A stretch of DNA of 64,000 nt, taken from Cololabis saira. Taxonomy: Eukaryota > Chordata > Actinopteri > Beloniformes > Belonidae. Under the pieces are notes generated by a model. The model was not told where the DNA came from. It worked only from the letters and a program-made list of their open reading frames with translations, and searched no databases. Where the stretch lies: positions 34,069,861 through 34,133,860 of the forward strand of contig NC_084606.1 of the NCBI RefSeq assembly GCF_033807715.1, written 5' to 3'. Shown piece by piece: positions 24,201-36,812 of this stretch. The first letter of the stretch is position 1. Every line of letters begins with the position of its first letter. Both the position numbers and the translations under genes were made by a program.

Positions 24201-27200
24201 AATCTTCCTCCTCTGAAATATTATTTTTAATTTCTCCTGCCAGACGTAACAAAAAGAGTCACGTGGAAAGACATTAGCATGCTACATTTGCAGCCGAGGA
24301 CCCAGTTATAACTAATATAGATCCATGCAGCATGTGTTGCCTTCATTCTAAAGCTTATACAAGACTTTTCATTTTTTGCGGCTCCAGACATATTTGTTTT
24401 TTGTGTTTTTGGTCCAATATGGCTCTTTACACATTTTGGGTTGCCGACCCCTGACATAAAGCATCTGCATGCCCCATAAGTCATATAGGTCATAAGTGGT
24501 ATTACTACATATAGTGGCTTTAAATCTTAATGCTAACAAGTAAATCTCCAACTTCCCCAGTTTATATGTCAAAGAGTCAGTGAGCAGGAGAGTGAGCAAA
24601 TGTGTTCTATTTTAAGTCACCTTTGTCAAAAATGTCTGCAAAATCAAAATGAAAATGTTATTTATGATAAACAAAACAAAAACACTCACCTGGGTAGTTT
24701 ATGCTGTGCTGCACGTTGGCGTGATGATAAAACACGTCGCCACTGGGCGTGATGGAAAGAGTAAAGATGAGGGTGAGGCTGTACGTCTTGTACCCACCTC
24801 CTACATGCTGGAATAAGAGCACAGCGTGTGTCATCTACTCTGATTGTGAACCCGCTGAAGTCCACTCAGCGTCGGCCTGTCTCACCTCAGGGATTATTTT
24901 TGGGTGTGATGTAGAGAAAGTGAGCTGGTAGGAGTAACTCCCGTTGGAGTGAGAGAGCCTGGTCACCGTGAGGTCTGTATCACTCTGGTTCTGAGTCCAG
25001 GTTAAAAGGTCTCCACCACCATCTACCGTCACCTTCTGAAGATGCACGTCAGGAGTGAAGAAGCCCAGCGTGACGGAAAACAGCTCCTTAGATGAGACTT
25101 TATCTAAAAATAAAAAAGATCTTCAACCAATAGATCATAAAAGAGTCACAAAATTAGCAACTTCTTGGGTCACTTGGCTCACAACTTATTTCAAAACTTA
25201 AAACGTCATCACCCTGCTTGACGTGCTCTTATCACGCTAACAGAGTCTCAGTGGCTGAAAATAAAACCAGTGAAGCACAAAGCCTGCAGCCTCTGCGAAC
25301 TCCAATTGTTGATAAGTTAATGTTAAGTTAATGCATTTAATTTATGAAAAAACAAATTTTGTAGAAGAAAAGTGGAATGGCACATTTTTTCGCAGACTAA
25401 CACAACACGGAATATTTTGTTTTAATTTTTATCACTTAAAGCAGCACTATGTAACTTTTCCACCTTAATCTAATATTTCATCATCATCATTGTGATGGTA
25501 CATCAACTTCCAACAGGTTTAATGAACCTCTGTCATGGTCTGAGGGGTCTGTATCACCTTCACTGGCACTATGTAACTTTGAGGAGCATGGTAGGAACCC
25601 TTCCACACTAAAAAACTACACATTTTTACGGCTTTGACTGCTTTACGGCATACGTCACTTCCCCCTCCTTCCCGATTCGTAGTCGAGACGAAAATGGGCG
25701 GGGCTTGGAGCTCAGAGCTCAGCAGAAGCTGGTAACCCGTTGCTGCGTTGTGGCTGCAGCAGCTCCACACAACAGACGTGGGGAAAAGATCCTAATGGTT
25801 TAACTTTTCACCGGTTTCCTGCCTGGAGGCAGAACCAGGGAGGCCGAGTATCTGAGATAACGAAGAGTCGTCGGCTCGGTTGGATCACGGCTGTAACGAC
25901 CAAACATAACCTTCCACAGTAAACCATAAACACTCACACAGACCGGGGTCGGATCAAAACACAGGTTTTATTCCCCACTTCGCCAGCTAAACGCAGTTGC
26001 TGGCCAGCTCTCTGCGGTGCGATTAACCCCAATCTTCAGATAAAACTAGTTTGTTGAGGAAAATATATTAACTCTATTTGTAGCTGCAGAGGGAAAAAAA
26101 ATCTCACGAGGAAAACAAAAATATTGCTCACGCCTCGGAGCCTCTTCACCACAATATAGCAGTCAAAAAAAAAGAAAAGAGAAGTAAGAGGGATACAAAA
26201 CATGTACTGTATGTTGTACTATTATACTAATTTATTGAAACACATGGCGAGTCAAACATTTACCAAAGCAGCTGCCAAACACTCCTAAACAAGGTAGCCT
26301 AAGACGTGGGTTGTGCAGAACTGCGGCATCGGAGCTCCACTCTTTGATAGGGATTTCATATGGACCCAAAACCGTTAATAATCATTATTTTCTCCATATA
26401 CCGCTCCCTGGATTCCTTGTTTAAGGTATCCTGGTAAATTCCAGTTTCTTTCCAGCAGTTTAACATCGTTTTTTTTGCGTTCAGTCAGTTCACTTGGTGA
26501 AACAGAAAAGTAGTTTTGAAAGTCCAGGGACAGTTTTCCGTTTTCCGGCAGTACGCGCTGGTGCTCATGGGAAACGTAGTGTTCTTTCTGGTAAAGCACT
26601 ACCGCTTTTGTCCAAAGGAGCCGCCAAACTCAACAAAAGCTGAAAGTTACGTTGTGCTGCTTTAAATACACATATGATTGACCGAGGAAGCCTCACTGTT
26701 GGTCAGGGTCAGCGTTTGTGGGATGAGGGGAGTCTTCAGGTGCCTGAGGGATCGATACTGTGTGAGAGGCCACCGCTGGTCCGCCCACTGACTCATGAAG
26801 AACAGATCCACCGACATGGACTGACTGTACTGTCTCCTCACAACACGGCTCTGGAATGATCACAGCACACACAACAAAGGGTGAAAGCCATTTTACAAAC
26901 TCTGCAGTACTGACTTTTAATGTCATCAGCTGGCAGAGGTGTCAAAAGTATTCACATTCATTACTCAGTTAAGTATAGATACTAGAGTTTAAAAATACTC
27001 CTGTAGAAGTTGAAGTATCAACTCAAGTTTTTTACTCAAGTAAAAGTATAAAAGTACTGGTTTCAAAACTACTTAAAGTATAAAAGTAAAAGTAATGTAA
27101 GGGGGAAAAAAGCCATTAAGGAAATTGAAATTGAAAAAGCCATTAAGGAAATTGAAATTGAAAATGAATGCATCTTAGTATAATGCAAATATATTAAAGA

Positions 27201-30200
27201 AGCATATATGTGTACTATTGAGCATTAACATGTGTTTCAGAGAGCAGGAGATATGATGACTAGTTGCCTATAAGTATTGTAATGGTGCAAAAAGTCAAAC
27301 TTCAGAGGCATGTTATCATTTATCCTAACCTTTATTGGAATGTACATCCAAGTTTAGTTGCAGGAATCTGAGGGAACGGATGTAAGAACAAAACTGGACA
27401 AGAACATCTGAAACAACCACAACCAAATTCTCTCTATCCGGATGGAGCAATTTAACTGGATAGTTTTTGTTTAAAGGCCGAAATGAAATAGAGTAACAAG
27501 GCTGTTTTTAAAATGTAAGGAGTAAAAAGTACAGATAATTGCATGAAAATGTAAGGAGTAAAAGTAAAAAGTCGTTACTCCAGTGATGTATAGATAACCA
27601 AAATTTCTACTTAAGTACGGTAATGAAGTATTTGTACTTCGTTACTTGACACCTCTGTCAGCTGGGAACGTTCATTCCCTTTGCTCGTCTTACTTACCTT
27701 CACATGTGCACCCTGGACTCCTGTAGGAATCCTGATCTCCACCTGCCCCTCCCGCACGCCGATCCTGTACCCCCTCTCTTGAAGTTCAGGTCCAGTCAGC
27801 GTCTGGCCACTCACCCCCACTCTGATGCCTCTGTGCCCAAACTGGCCCTGAACTAGTGGAGGAATGACGTAAGGGACGCTCCACAGCAGATCAGAGCCAT
27901 CGGTTGTGGGCACATCTGATGGTGAACAAGAGGAAAGACACACAGCAGATTCAGAGAGGTTATATTAAACTGCACTGCAGCAATTACCGGATGCTCATGA
28001 ACTGTACTAACTCATGGCGCAGGCTACCGAGGTGTCAAAAGCCAGGAGGCTGCCTTGGTGTCTGTACAAGACTGAAGCTCTCACCATCTCTAAAGAAACC
28101 CCTTGTTCCTAAAGGAAAAGTACACACAATCAGCTGTGAATTGCAAGGATAAAACACCAACAAAAACGACAGAATAAATTAGCCTGATCTTTTCTAACAC
28201 TTCAACATAGGGCTGGGCGATATGGACCAAAAGTCATATCTCGATATTTTCTAGCTGAATGGCGATACTCCATATATATCGATATTTTTTCTGTGACATA
28301 ATTAGGGTTTCCCCCAAAGCATTATAGCATAGCTTCTCTGTTAGCTTCATCTTTTTCTGAGGCAAACCCTTAAAAAAACAGTCAGTTTTAATACAAAGCC
28401 TCGTGCCAAATGTCACACAGGCTCCTTTATTAACAGAGGTCTGCACAATATCAAAATGTATAAAACAAATGAAATAAAAATAAACTGCCTGCATATATAG
28501 AATAAAAAAGCTTCTTGAATAAAATAAAACAAATATCCCTTTCCTGCATAACAATTAAATTAAAATACACTGTGCAATTAATACAATGTAGACAGTAACA
28601 GGCAGACTTTTCCACTGAGGTTGACAGTTGTGACAATAACAAAACATTTGTGCAAATCTTAAATAAACATGTAAACAGATATTGCATCTCTTTGAGCAAA
28701 TCTCAAATAATTACAACAACCCAACTACTGTACATTTTACAGATTTTGTGCCAGGAAAACTAACCTGTCAACACTGTCAGGTTTCAGCACACAAAGGTAC
28801 TTTTTTGCCAGTGAGAGGGGTCAGCGTTGATGTACAGTCAATTTGTCGCAAAATAAGCTATATCGATATAAACAATATTGTCTTGTACAGTACTCTAGTT
28901 GAGGGGGGATGAGGGGGGATGGCATCCCCCCTGAAATAAAAACCGTCAAAATCATCCCCCCTGTAAAACTGCCATCCCCCCTTTCCATCCCTTATGTCAT
29001 TTCATCAATGAATGTGGTTTTACTGCTATTTCAACATTTAGATTCATCACCAGAAAAATAACACCAGAAAAATAACTTATTTGACAATTTTCACCTGTTT
29101 CAAGTAAATTTTCAATTGAAATAAGTAGGAAAATCTGCCAATGGGACAAGATTTATCTTATCATTACAAGCAAAATCTTGTTCCACTGGCAGATTTTTCT
29201 ACTTATTCTAAGTGAAAATCTACTTGAAACAGGTGAAAGTTGTTGTTTTTTCCAGTGATGAGTCTTCTTTTAAGTGTAATGAGATTTTCTTTACTAAAAT
29301 GAGACATTTTAACTAGAAAATAAGACAAATATTCTTGTTAAGATTTTGAGTTTTTGCAGTGATCCATGTTACTTATCCTGTGAAGGACAGAGTCATATTG
29401 ATAAGTTCAGAAAAGTGTTTTTTATTGTTGTGTTTTGATCTATTTGATGTAAGCCCAGTGGATATTTAAAGCTTACAGAAGGCTGCATTTAACTGCTGCT
29501 ATGTCATTCCTGCAGTATTTCTGCAGGTGTTTTGGTCACTGCTATTATTTGTAATATATTATATTATTTGTAATCAGCACAAATTATCTGTCCCCATATG
29601 ATAAAATCCACCACCCCCCCTGATTTCTTTTTACAACTCGAGTACTGGTCTCGTACCATATCGCGTTTGAAAATATATGGATATATATTAAAATCTGGAT
29701 ATATGGCCCAGCCCTGCTTCAACACCTTGATAGGGTAAGACCGTGAGGATGAGTAGGGACAGCGGAGCGTGAGTCGTGACTTGTGCAGGGAGACTCTGTA
29801 ACCCAGAGCGGCTGCCTTCCTGACGGACACGGCTTTCTCCGCTGGCTGGTCGGCTCTGTGGAGCATGACGGTCATGTCCGCCTCGTAAACTCCCTGTTCG
29901 GTGACAACACATGCTTCATCAGAAAGCTGGAAGCGAGTACAATTTTGTAAAAAAAAAAAAGGAAAGATTGATTACCTGGAAATATGCCCTTTACTTACAT
30001 TTTTTTTATTTTGGGGGAAGATAAATTGCTGGATGGACACCTACGAAGTAAAACACAAGGTCTGATGGATCGCTGCTTCCTCGTGCGTTTAAAAAAAAAA
30101 GGAAATGCCCTTAAGTCTAGATGTCCTTCTGACTTTTGATGGATCACACTGGCTGGAAACTCTGACCTTTAACCAGAGGTGGGTAGTAACGAGTTACATT

Positions 30201-33200
30201 TACTCCATTACATTTACTTGAGTAAGTTTTGGGAAATTTTGTACTTTTAGGAGTAGTTTTGAATCACTATACTTTTTACTTTTACTTGAGTAGATTTGTG
30301 AAGAAGAAACTGTTCCTCTTACTCCGCTACATTAGGCTACGTTGAGCTGTTACTTTTCTTTTATCCCTTTTATCCACGTACGCGTCAATCTCATGACATC
30401 ACTGAGTGATTCTTTGGGAAAAATGTTTGTTTTTGCATGTTTTGTCACATTTACACAGACTCAAACACACACAGAGTTTCTATGAGTTCATGTGCTTGTT
30501 CTAGTTCTGCCTGATTAAAAAAGAAAAGTACAAAGGCTTGAAATTTTGTGCTACTTTTGCTTAATTTATTTTTTTATTCTGTTATTATTTTAATTATTTT
30601 ATTATTTATTAAAGTACTTGAATTTACTTTAAGATTATTTTAATGTAAGCTATTTTTTTATTAATTTTAATTATTTTATTGATTTAATTTGCCTGAAGAT
30701 GATTATTTTGTACTTTTGTCTGTTTGAATGGTTGTGTTAAAAAAATAAATCAGACGTTACTCAACAGTTACTCAGTACTTGAGTAGTTTTTTCACCAAGT
30801 ACTTTTTTACTTTTACTCAAGTAATTATTTGGATGACTACTTTTTACTTCTACTTGAGTCCTATTATTCTGAAGTAACAGTATTTTAACTTGAGTACAAT
30901 TTTTGGCTACTCTACCCAGCTCTGCCTCTGACAAGCAGCTCAACCTACAGCAGGGAAGCATTTACCTCCATGTAGTTTTCCTCACAGATGATCTCCCTGG
31001 GGCTCCAGGGCTCTTGCAGTGAGCAGTGGAGGGAAAAGGGGTGGGCAGCGACCTTCCCGCTCCCCTGCAGGTACACAAGCCGAAGACCAAGATGGAAGTC
31101 TGAGCCGGTCTGCAGAAAAAGAGACAGTTTTTACAAGAACAACTCCATCCAGCAAGCTATCAGAGCAGCACATTTAACCAGAGGTGTCAAGTAACAAAGT
31201 ACAAATACTTTGTTACCTTATCTATACTTCACTGGAGTATTTATTTTTCAGACGACTTTTTACTTTTACTCCTTACATTTTCACGCAATTATCTGTACTT
31301 TTTACTCCTTACATTTTAAAAACAGCCTCGTTACTCTATTTCATTTCGGCCTTTAAATAAAAACTATCCAGTTAAATTGCTCCATCCGGATAGAGTGAAT
31401 TTGGTTGTGGTTGTTTCAGATGTTCTTGTCCAGTTTTGTTCTTACATCCGTTCCCTCAGATTCCTGCAACTAAACTTGGATGTACATTCCAATAAAGGTT
31501 AGGATAAATGATAACATGCCTCTGAAGTTTGACTTTTTGCACCATTACAATACTTATAGGCAACTAGTCATCATATCTCCTGCTCTCTGAAACACATGTT
31601 AATGCTCAATAGTACACATATATGCTTCTTTAATATATTTGCATTATACTAAGATGCATTCATTTTCAATGGCTTTTGTCCTTAATGGCTTTTTTCCCCC
31701 TTACATTACTTTTACTTTTATACTTTAAGTAGTTTTGAAACCAGTACTTTTATACTTTTACTTGAGTAAAAAACTGGAGTTGATACTTCAACTTCTACAG
31801 GAGTATTTTTAACCTCTAGTATCTATACTTCTACCTGAGTAATCAATGTGAATACTTTTGACACATCTGCATTTAACCGCACCCACCTCACTGTTTACAT
31901 GACAGGCCAGAAAAGAAGCACGAAACACCAGGTCTCCGACGGCAGTGACGAGGGCGGTGTAGCCACACAGCGTGGCCTCATGACGAGACAGGAAGTGAAC
32001 TCCCTGCTGGTCTGGGGACATGTAAAACAACTTTATAGTCAAGAATTACACTTATATAATCGCTTGAGTTGGACATATGTGGTACCTTCAAAATCTATGC
32101 GGACGGTCCGACTGACGAAGCTGGATTTGACCGAAAGCCAGAAGTGACGGTCAAGACATTTGGTCTGAAATACTCCTAAAATATAGAGTAGCATCAGTTG
32201 TTTTTTTATTAAATAAAATAAGGGTGCTTGTATAAAAAACATTTCAACACATCTTGAATTGAAAAACAGGCTTTGTTGGATAATCTTGCTTCCAAAATAT
32301 GTTTTTTTTTTTTAACTTTTGATCTTTATTTTAGTCCCATGTCCACCTACTGTATATTACACAAGTCCAAAATCAAAACCCCTAAAAAGAGACAAACTTA
32401 GATTATTTAATGTTTACTTTGTTACAAAATGTGGAAATAAACATTCCAAAACCTATCATCCACAAAAACACTCAAATTAAATGGAACTGCATCACATTTC
32501 CACATCAAGCCCTTTCCTATACAGGACTGTCTCAGAAAATTAGAATATTGTGATAAAGTTCTTTATTTTCTGTAATGCAATTAAAAAAACAAAAATGTCA
32601 TACATTCTGGATTCATTACAAATCAACTGAAATATTGCAAGCCTTTTATTCTTTTAATATTGCTGATTATGGTTTACAGTTTAAGATTAAGATTCCCAGA
32701 ATACTCCAATTTTTTGAGATAGGATATTTGAGTTTTCTTAAGCTGTAAACCATGATCAGCAATATTAAAATAATAAAAGGCTTGTAATATTTCAGTTGAT
32801 TTGTAATGAATCCAGAATGTATGACATTTTTGCATTACAGAAAATAAAGGACTTTATCACAATATTCAAATTTTCTGAGACAGTCCTGCATTTACACCTT
32901 TGGATACACAGGTAATTTCTCCGCAGGTTTTAAATGATCCGGTATCAGAGTTGGGTCATTGACTTGGATATAGTCACACACTCTAATGTTTTTTAGGTGC
33001 AGGAATATTTCTCCCTGTTTATGGATGGTTTTGTAAAGGCTGATTTATGGTTCCGCGTTACACCAACGCAGAAACTACGGCGTAGTGTACGCGACGACGC
33101 CCACCGTACGCCGTAAACTACGCCGTCGATTTAACGCAGAACCATAAATCAGGCTTTAGTTTCATGTGTCTCACCTGCTGGGATTGAACTGCTGCCGCAC

Positions 33201-33336
33201 AAACAACCGGCGTGGAGCAAGAGGACGCTGAAACAAACACATTATATCACTTAACTGCTACGAACTGTACTGTTACTAAAATAGCTCAAACTTACCCATA
33301 AAATGTGTAGAAAGTGATTATTGTACGCCTCTTCAT
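21280..33336 (-). CDS. ZP-domain egg envelope protein, divergent third paralog (ZPAX-like)
   Basis: Exons, 5' to 3': 33336-33296, 33227-33175, 32175-32086, 32011-31887, 31109-30966, an unresolved short exon near 30134-30166, 29926-29726, 28108-28012, 27915-27698, 26850-26697, 25103-24886, 24807-24690, 23204-22990, 22009-21892, 21783-21614, 21532-21435, 21358-21280. Phases agree across all resolved borders. Signal peptide starts [20 protein letters not shown]. Recognisable blocks match the two younger copies: [59 protein letters not shown] and IQCRYP. The protein ends 25 residues into the ZP-C exon (TAG at 21280-21282), so it lacks the last two exons of copies 1 and 2. The 357-nt exon of those copies is split here into two. 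The exon matching the fifth one (VSVQGEVGC) is doubtful because a hAT copy sits at its acceptor; one end uses a weak GTCGTT donor. The introns hold many transposons. It is probably a functional older paralog, but one broken exon cannot be excluded. Confidence 0.75.
22111..22767. mobile_element. palindromic Tc1/mariner-type MITE (family C), interrupted by a retroposed insertion
   Basis: Ends are TACAGGACTGTCTCAGAAAA and the inverse, bounded by TA. A second copy is at 32519-32888. This copy carries a 277-bp insertion at 22192-22468. Confidence 0.8.
22192..22468 (+). mobile_element. retroposed insertion with A-tail and 10-bp target duplication
   Basis: AAAAATGTCA occurs at 22182-22191 and again at 22469-22478, while the uninterrupted family C copy has it once. 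The insert ends with an AATAAA-like signal and an A-run, the signature of LINE-machinery retroposition. I do not recognise the source transcript. Confidence 0.7.
23819..24453. mobile_element. hAT-like element of family D (CAGGGGTCGGCAACC), with polypyrimidine core, copy 1
   Basis: Termini are CAGGGGTCGGCAACCCGCG and the inverse ending CCGACCCCTG, with an imperfect flank duplication (ACATAGAT/ACATAAAG). The centre holds long runs of T with interspersed C and repeats of 'ttttttctcgacatttcgac'. It lies in an intron of the third ZP gene. Confidence 0.8.
25436..26666. mobile_element. nonautonomous DNA transposon with TTAAAGCAGCAC ends
   Basis: Starts TTAAAGCAGCACTATGTAAC and ends with an inverted match (gttacgttgtgctgctttaa). 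It is about 1.23 kb, in an intron of the third ZP gene. No transposase frame was recognised. TTA/TAA at the edges could be a 3-bp duplication of a Harbinger-like element. Confidence 0.55.
26934..27657. mobile_element. hAT-like family A, copy A3 (inverted), exact TSD
   Basis: TCAGCTGG is duplicated exactly at 26926-26933 and 27658-27665. 724 bp, in an intron of the third ZP gene. Confidence 0.9.
28208..29716. mobile_element. hAT element with exact 8-bp TSD, next to a ZP splice donor
   Basis: Ends TAGGGCTGGGCGATATGG and GGCCCAGCCCTG. CTTCAACA is duplicated at 28200-28207 and 29717-29724. The right end lies 9 bp from the exon border at 29726. A family B element (28888-29647) is nested inside it. 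Confidence 0.9.
28888..29647. mobile_element. hAT-like family B (CAGTACT ends), copy B1, nested
   Basis: Ends CAGTACTCTAGTTGAGG and CTCGAGTACTG. Near-exact duplication GTCTTGTA (28880-28887) and GTCTCGTA (29648-29655). Internal inverted motifs of about 20 bp around 'aaaatctgccaatgggac'. Lies inside the hAT at 28208-29716. Confidence 0.85.
30174..30924. mobile_element. hAT-like element (CAGAGGTGGGTAG ends)
   Basis: Ends CAGAGGTGGGTAGTAACGAG and GGCTACTCTACCCAGCTCTG. Imperfect duplication CCTTTAAC (30166-30173) and CCTCTGAC (30925-30932). It sits where the fifth exon of the third ZP gene is expected. Confidence 0.8.
31179..31869. mobile_element. hAT-like family A, copy A4, exact TSD
   Basis: CATTTAAC is duplicated exactly at 31171-31178 and 31870-31877. 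The right end is within 10 bp of the donor of the exon 31887-32011. Confidence 0.9.
32519..32888. mobile_element. palindromic Tc1/mariner-type MITE (family C), uninterrupted copy
   Basis: Same ends and palindromic layout as 22111-22767 without the nested insert. Lies in the first introns of the third ZP gene. Confidence 0.8.
33036..33163. repeat. short palindromic MITE
   Basis: GCTGATTTATGGTTCCGCG and its inverse flank a CpG-rich centre. A second copy lies at about 46358-46445. Confidence 0.7.
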
Positions 33337-33539
33337 GGTAATTAATTAAGACAGAATGACAGTCGTGTTTACGGGTCCTTCTTCTTCTTTTACTTAAATG
33401 TTGGTAAATCAATTCTGCTTTCTCTAATGTTTTCTTTATAAATATGACATTTAAGCATTCACATCTGTCTAAGAAGTTACAAAAAAAAAAAATCAAAACG
33501 CAAAAAAAAGTATTCCTATACGCATTTATGTAAAGCGTT

Positions 33540-35110
33540 TATATCGTTTAACGTAATTATTTAGATGTTAGTTAAAAACAGCGACACCTGGTGGTCAAGT
33601 AGTGACACGTCACTGAGCAACAGCGAACTGAAGCGCAAGATCCACTTTACACATACAAGTCATTTTCTTCAAAATATCATACATTTATATCAAATTGTAA
33701 ATTATACAATATAAATCAAGTAAAATGTTAATTTTCTTCATAAACATTCCGCAGCCTCAACCACACAAGGGCAAAATACCGTCTTAGGGATGATTGAGGC
33801 CCCAGATCACCTCAATGTGGCCATCTTTAAATAAAAGTGATACAAAACAAAAAAAACATGGATTTCCAAATGAATACAAATGCATAAAATGTTTTTTACT
33901 GTACAGACCAATGTAGTACTAGTTGATCAAGGCTTCATCTGATGCTGAATTGAAATAATAACAATAACGATGATGAAACTGGCTGGTAAGCAGTCATTTA
34001 ATTGAATCATCAAACCTGTGTCCCCTTGTCAACTTAAACTGTAGATATTGCACTTTGAGAAGAACTGTTGCACACCACTGACCTAGACACAGGAATTCCT
34101 GCAAGGACAAATGGATACCATTACATCAACCAAAAGTTGAAAGACTTGAACTGAATTGAAATAAATACTAACACGAGTGCATTAACTTGAACAAAACCCC
34201 TATTCAATGCACACTCGGCCACTAAAGATATCAACAAAACAATTTCAATCTGCATTTTACTCTTTTAATGCACCAATCTTTTGAAAAAGCAGCAGGTCTT
34301 GTCTTTCTTGGTCCTCTCTTGGTCTTGTTGAAGTCTGACTTACCATCTGCAAATAAAGCTGACGTAATAATACACTGGCAACCTTAAACTTCCCGAAACA
34401 CTTGAGAAACTTTGACAACATTTCATATCATCTAACAGCAGGTACTGAGGCGTCATCTCCATCCCCGGCAGCACAGCTGGAAACCTCCTTCAAGCGCAGC
34501 TTTCACTTCTTGGAAAACGCTGGCGGGAGTCAAGTCGTGTCATTATTAAAAACCAATTATCTGGCTAATCAGCGAGAGTCCTGTGGAGAAAAATCAGAAG
34601 GGACAAAAACATAGTCATAGAAAAGGTCACCATCGTCTATTTAAAGAACAAGATGTGAAGATTTGGTCATTATCTGCTGTGAGACACCACCACTTGACAG
34701 CAAACTTCCACTTTCCCACAGTCTGGAAAATTCATGTCTTTTTCATGTGGCAATATATTTACATCTTCAGATGATCTATGATGATGAGGGGATGTCTCTC
34801 TCTGGATGACACTCTACTGCACATACAGTATATGCAAACTATATCAATGTCAACTATGCAGACAAAAAACACTTCTCCTTGTCCTTTGTGCACATCACTA
34901 CAATCAATCAAATTCAGTTTTACTTTCACTCCCAAACCGACTTGAGGGAGTTTGTATGACTTTCTGCAGCTCCGTCAAAGCATTTTCTTCACCTACGACT
35001 GTAATAGTTGTATCTCGAATGCTCCGAATGGGATTCCCAACTCTCAAGTTAGTGCAATCCACCAACACTTACCTTAATACCTAAAGAAGGGATGAACTTC
35101 CGTGAAAAAG
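33540..35110. other. intergenic region, nothing recognised
   Basis: AT-rich sequence between the third ZP gene and a hAT element. No exon, RNA gene or clear repeat was recognised. It should contain the promoter of the third ZP gene immediately above 33336. Confidence 0.4.
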
Positions 35111-35243
35111 TACCATATTTTCCGCACTATAAGGCGCTATAAAAGCCTTCAATTTTTTCAAAAGCTGACCATGCGCCTTATAATCCGGTGTGTCTTATAT
35201 ATGGATCAATATTGAGCCGCAACTTCAACCACTTCTTGACAGA

Positions 35244-35500
35244 TCAGCCTTCCGCATCAGTTCCGAAACAGCTTTTTCTCTCTTCTCCCTCTGGATATTT
35301 TTCAGCAAAGGCTCTATGTGTATTGTTGAAATGTCTTGCGACATTTGACCGTTTATTGTTAGGCAGTTTTTCTCCACAAATTAGGCACACTGGTAGGCCA
35401 CTCTCATCAGAGGTAAATGCAAATGAATCTGCCCAGGCATCATTGAATGTTCCATTTTCTTCAGATATTTTTCTTTTCTTACATTTCTCCATACTTGGCC
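35244..35500 (-). pseudogene. hAT transposase N-terminal fragment with BED-type zinc finger
   Basis: The minus-strand translation contains MEKCKKRKISEENGTF, then CLICGEKLPNNKRSNVARHF and NTHRAFAEKYPEGEERK. This is the C-x2-C ... H-x4-H arrangement and the 'F..kYP.g..Rk' signature of Charlie/ZBED-like hAT proteins. No catalytic domain follows, so it is a relic. Confidence 0.65.
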
Positions 35501-35550
35501 TTGCTGGGGTTGAGAGTCGCAACAATGGATGACGTTTTGGTGGGTATACC

Positions 35551-36004
35551 GGTGTTGTGCCGGATTCAGCACCCCTGCCGTGAAAAGCACCCCCTCGTCG
35601 TATACACAATGACAAAAATTATATTCTCATTCCACACACTCACATGAACACATACTTGAGAGTTTATATTCAATGATAAGTAGACCAAGAAAAAAAACTT
35701 GACACACTGACACTTCAATATATTTATATATACACACTCACACAAACACATACTTAGGAGTTTATATTATATATATTTACAAATATTATGGAAGACAACA
35801 CAGTAAGCAGGCTATTAATTAATGACATCAATAACCATTTTCCCGATTTTTGTTATCTGTGACTGTGATTGTGGGAAAGTATGACTATTGTGGAATCCAT
35901 GAGCGCATTTAAACATGAATCATTAACACAAAACTGGACGCTAAACAGTGTGTACGACGAGGGGGTGCTTTTCACGGCAGGGGTGCTGAATCCGGCACAA
36001 CACC
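35551..36004. mobile_element. palindromic DNA element with about 50-bp inverted ends
   Basis: Ends GGTGTTGTGCCGGATTCAGC and its inverse. The inverted arms run for about 50 bp (through 'cacccctgccgtgaaaagca'). Nested in the hAT at 35113-36542. The superfamily is unassigned. Confidence 0.7.
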
Positions 36005-36812
36005 GGCTTTCGCGAGTATGACGTTTATTTTGAGCGACGAAAAACAATAAAATATATTTATTCTAATATGTCAATGTAGCAGTGTGAGTGCCACGGGGCC
36101 CGACCGACAGGATGGAGAGACACGGAGTTTAGTGCAGACCCTTTTTATTTGTCACCACACACGTGCAGAAGCACCTTCACACAGCTTCTCCGACCAGCAG
36201 CTCCTTCGACCCCTTGCTGCTGTCCAGCTCTGCCTTATAAGGCAGGCAGGGTGGAGAGCGGCAGCCACTCAGGCGGATGGGACACAGCGTGTGTCCCATC
36301 AACCTCTCCACCCTGCCACAGTCAAGATCACAATAATCTTCCAATTTAGAACTAAAATATTAAAGAACTAACACAAATAAAATACACTTCAATTAAATAC
36401 TTTTTTTTTTTTTTTTGTAATTTATTTTCCCAAGCCACTCCGGAGCCGCGGGTTGAGACCCTTGGTCTAATGGATGCAGAACGTCACCCCAGCCCTACTG
36501 TAGCGTCTTATAATGCGGTGCGCCTTATAGTGCGGAAAATACAGAAGTTATTTTCTAGTTTAGTCTAAAAACGCTGCACAGCAACAGGTGTGGCATTTAG
36601 ATGTTAATTCTCCTTTTCCTTTTCTCCCCGTTGATGTAAAGTGATGGGGTAGTGTTGGACAGGTCATCAGGGTCCAGGCTGCCTCATTAACATTTGAGTC
36701 ACACCGTGTCATTAACAGCACCGCGCAGCATGCAGCTCCTCACACGACCAGACCCCTGCAGAGATGCTCGGTCCAGCTGGGACTGATACAAGCCGTTATA
36801 TCAGACTACACT

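Larger units (their letters stand above)
35113..36542. mobile_element. hAT element (ATTTTCCGCACTATAAGGCGC ends) with nested palindromic element
   Basis: Ends 'attttccgcactataaggcg' and its inverse 'cgccttatagtgcggaaaat'. It carries a BED-finger transposase fragment (35244-35500, minus) and is broken by a palindromic insertion at 35551-36004. Confidence 0.75.
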
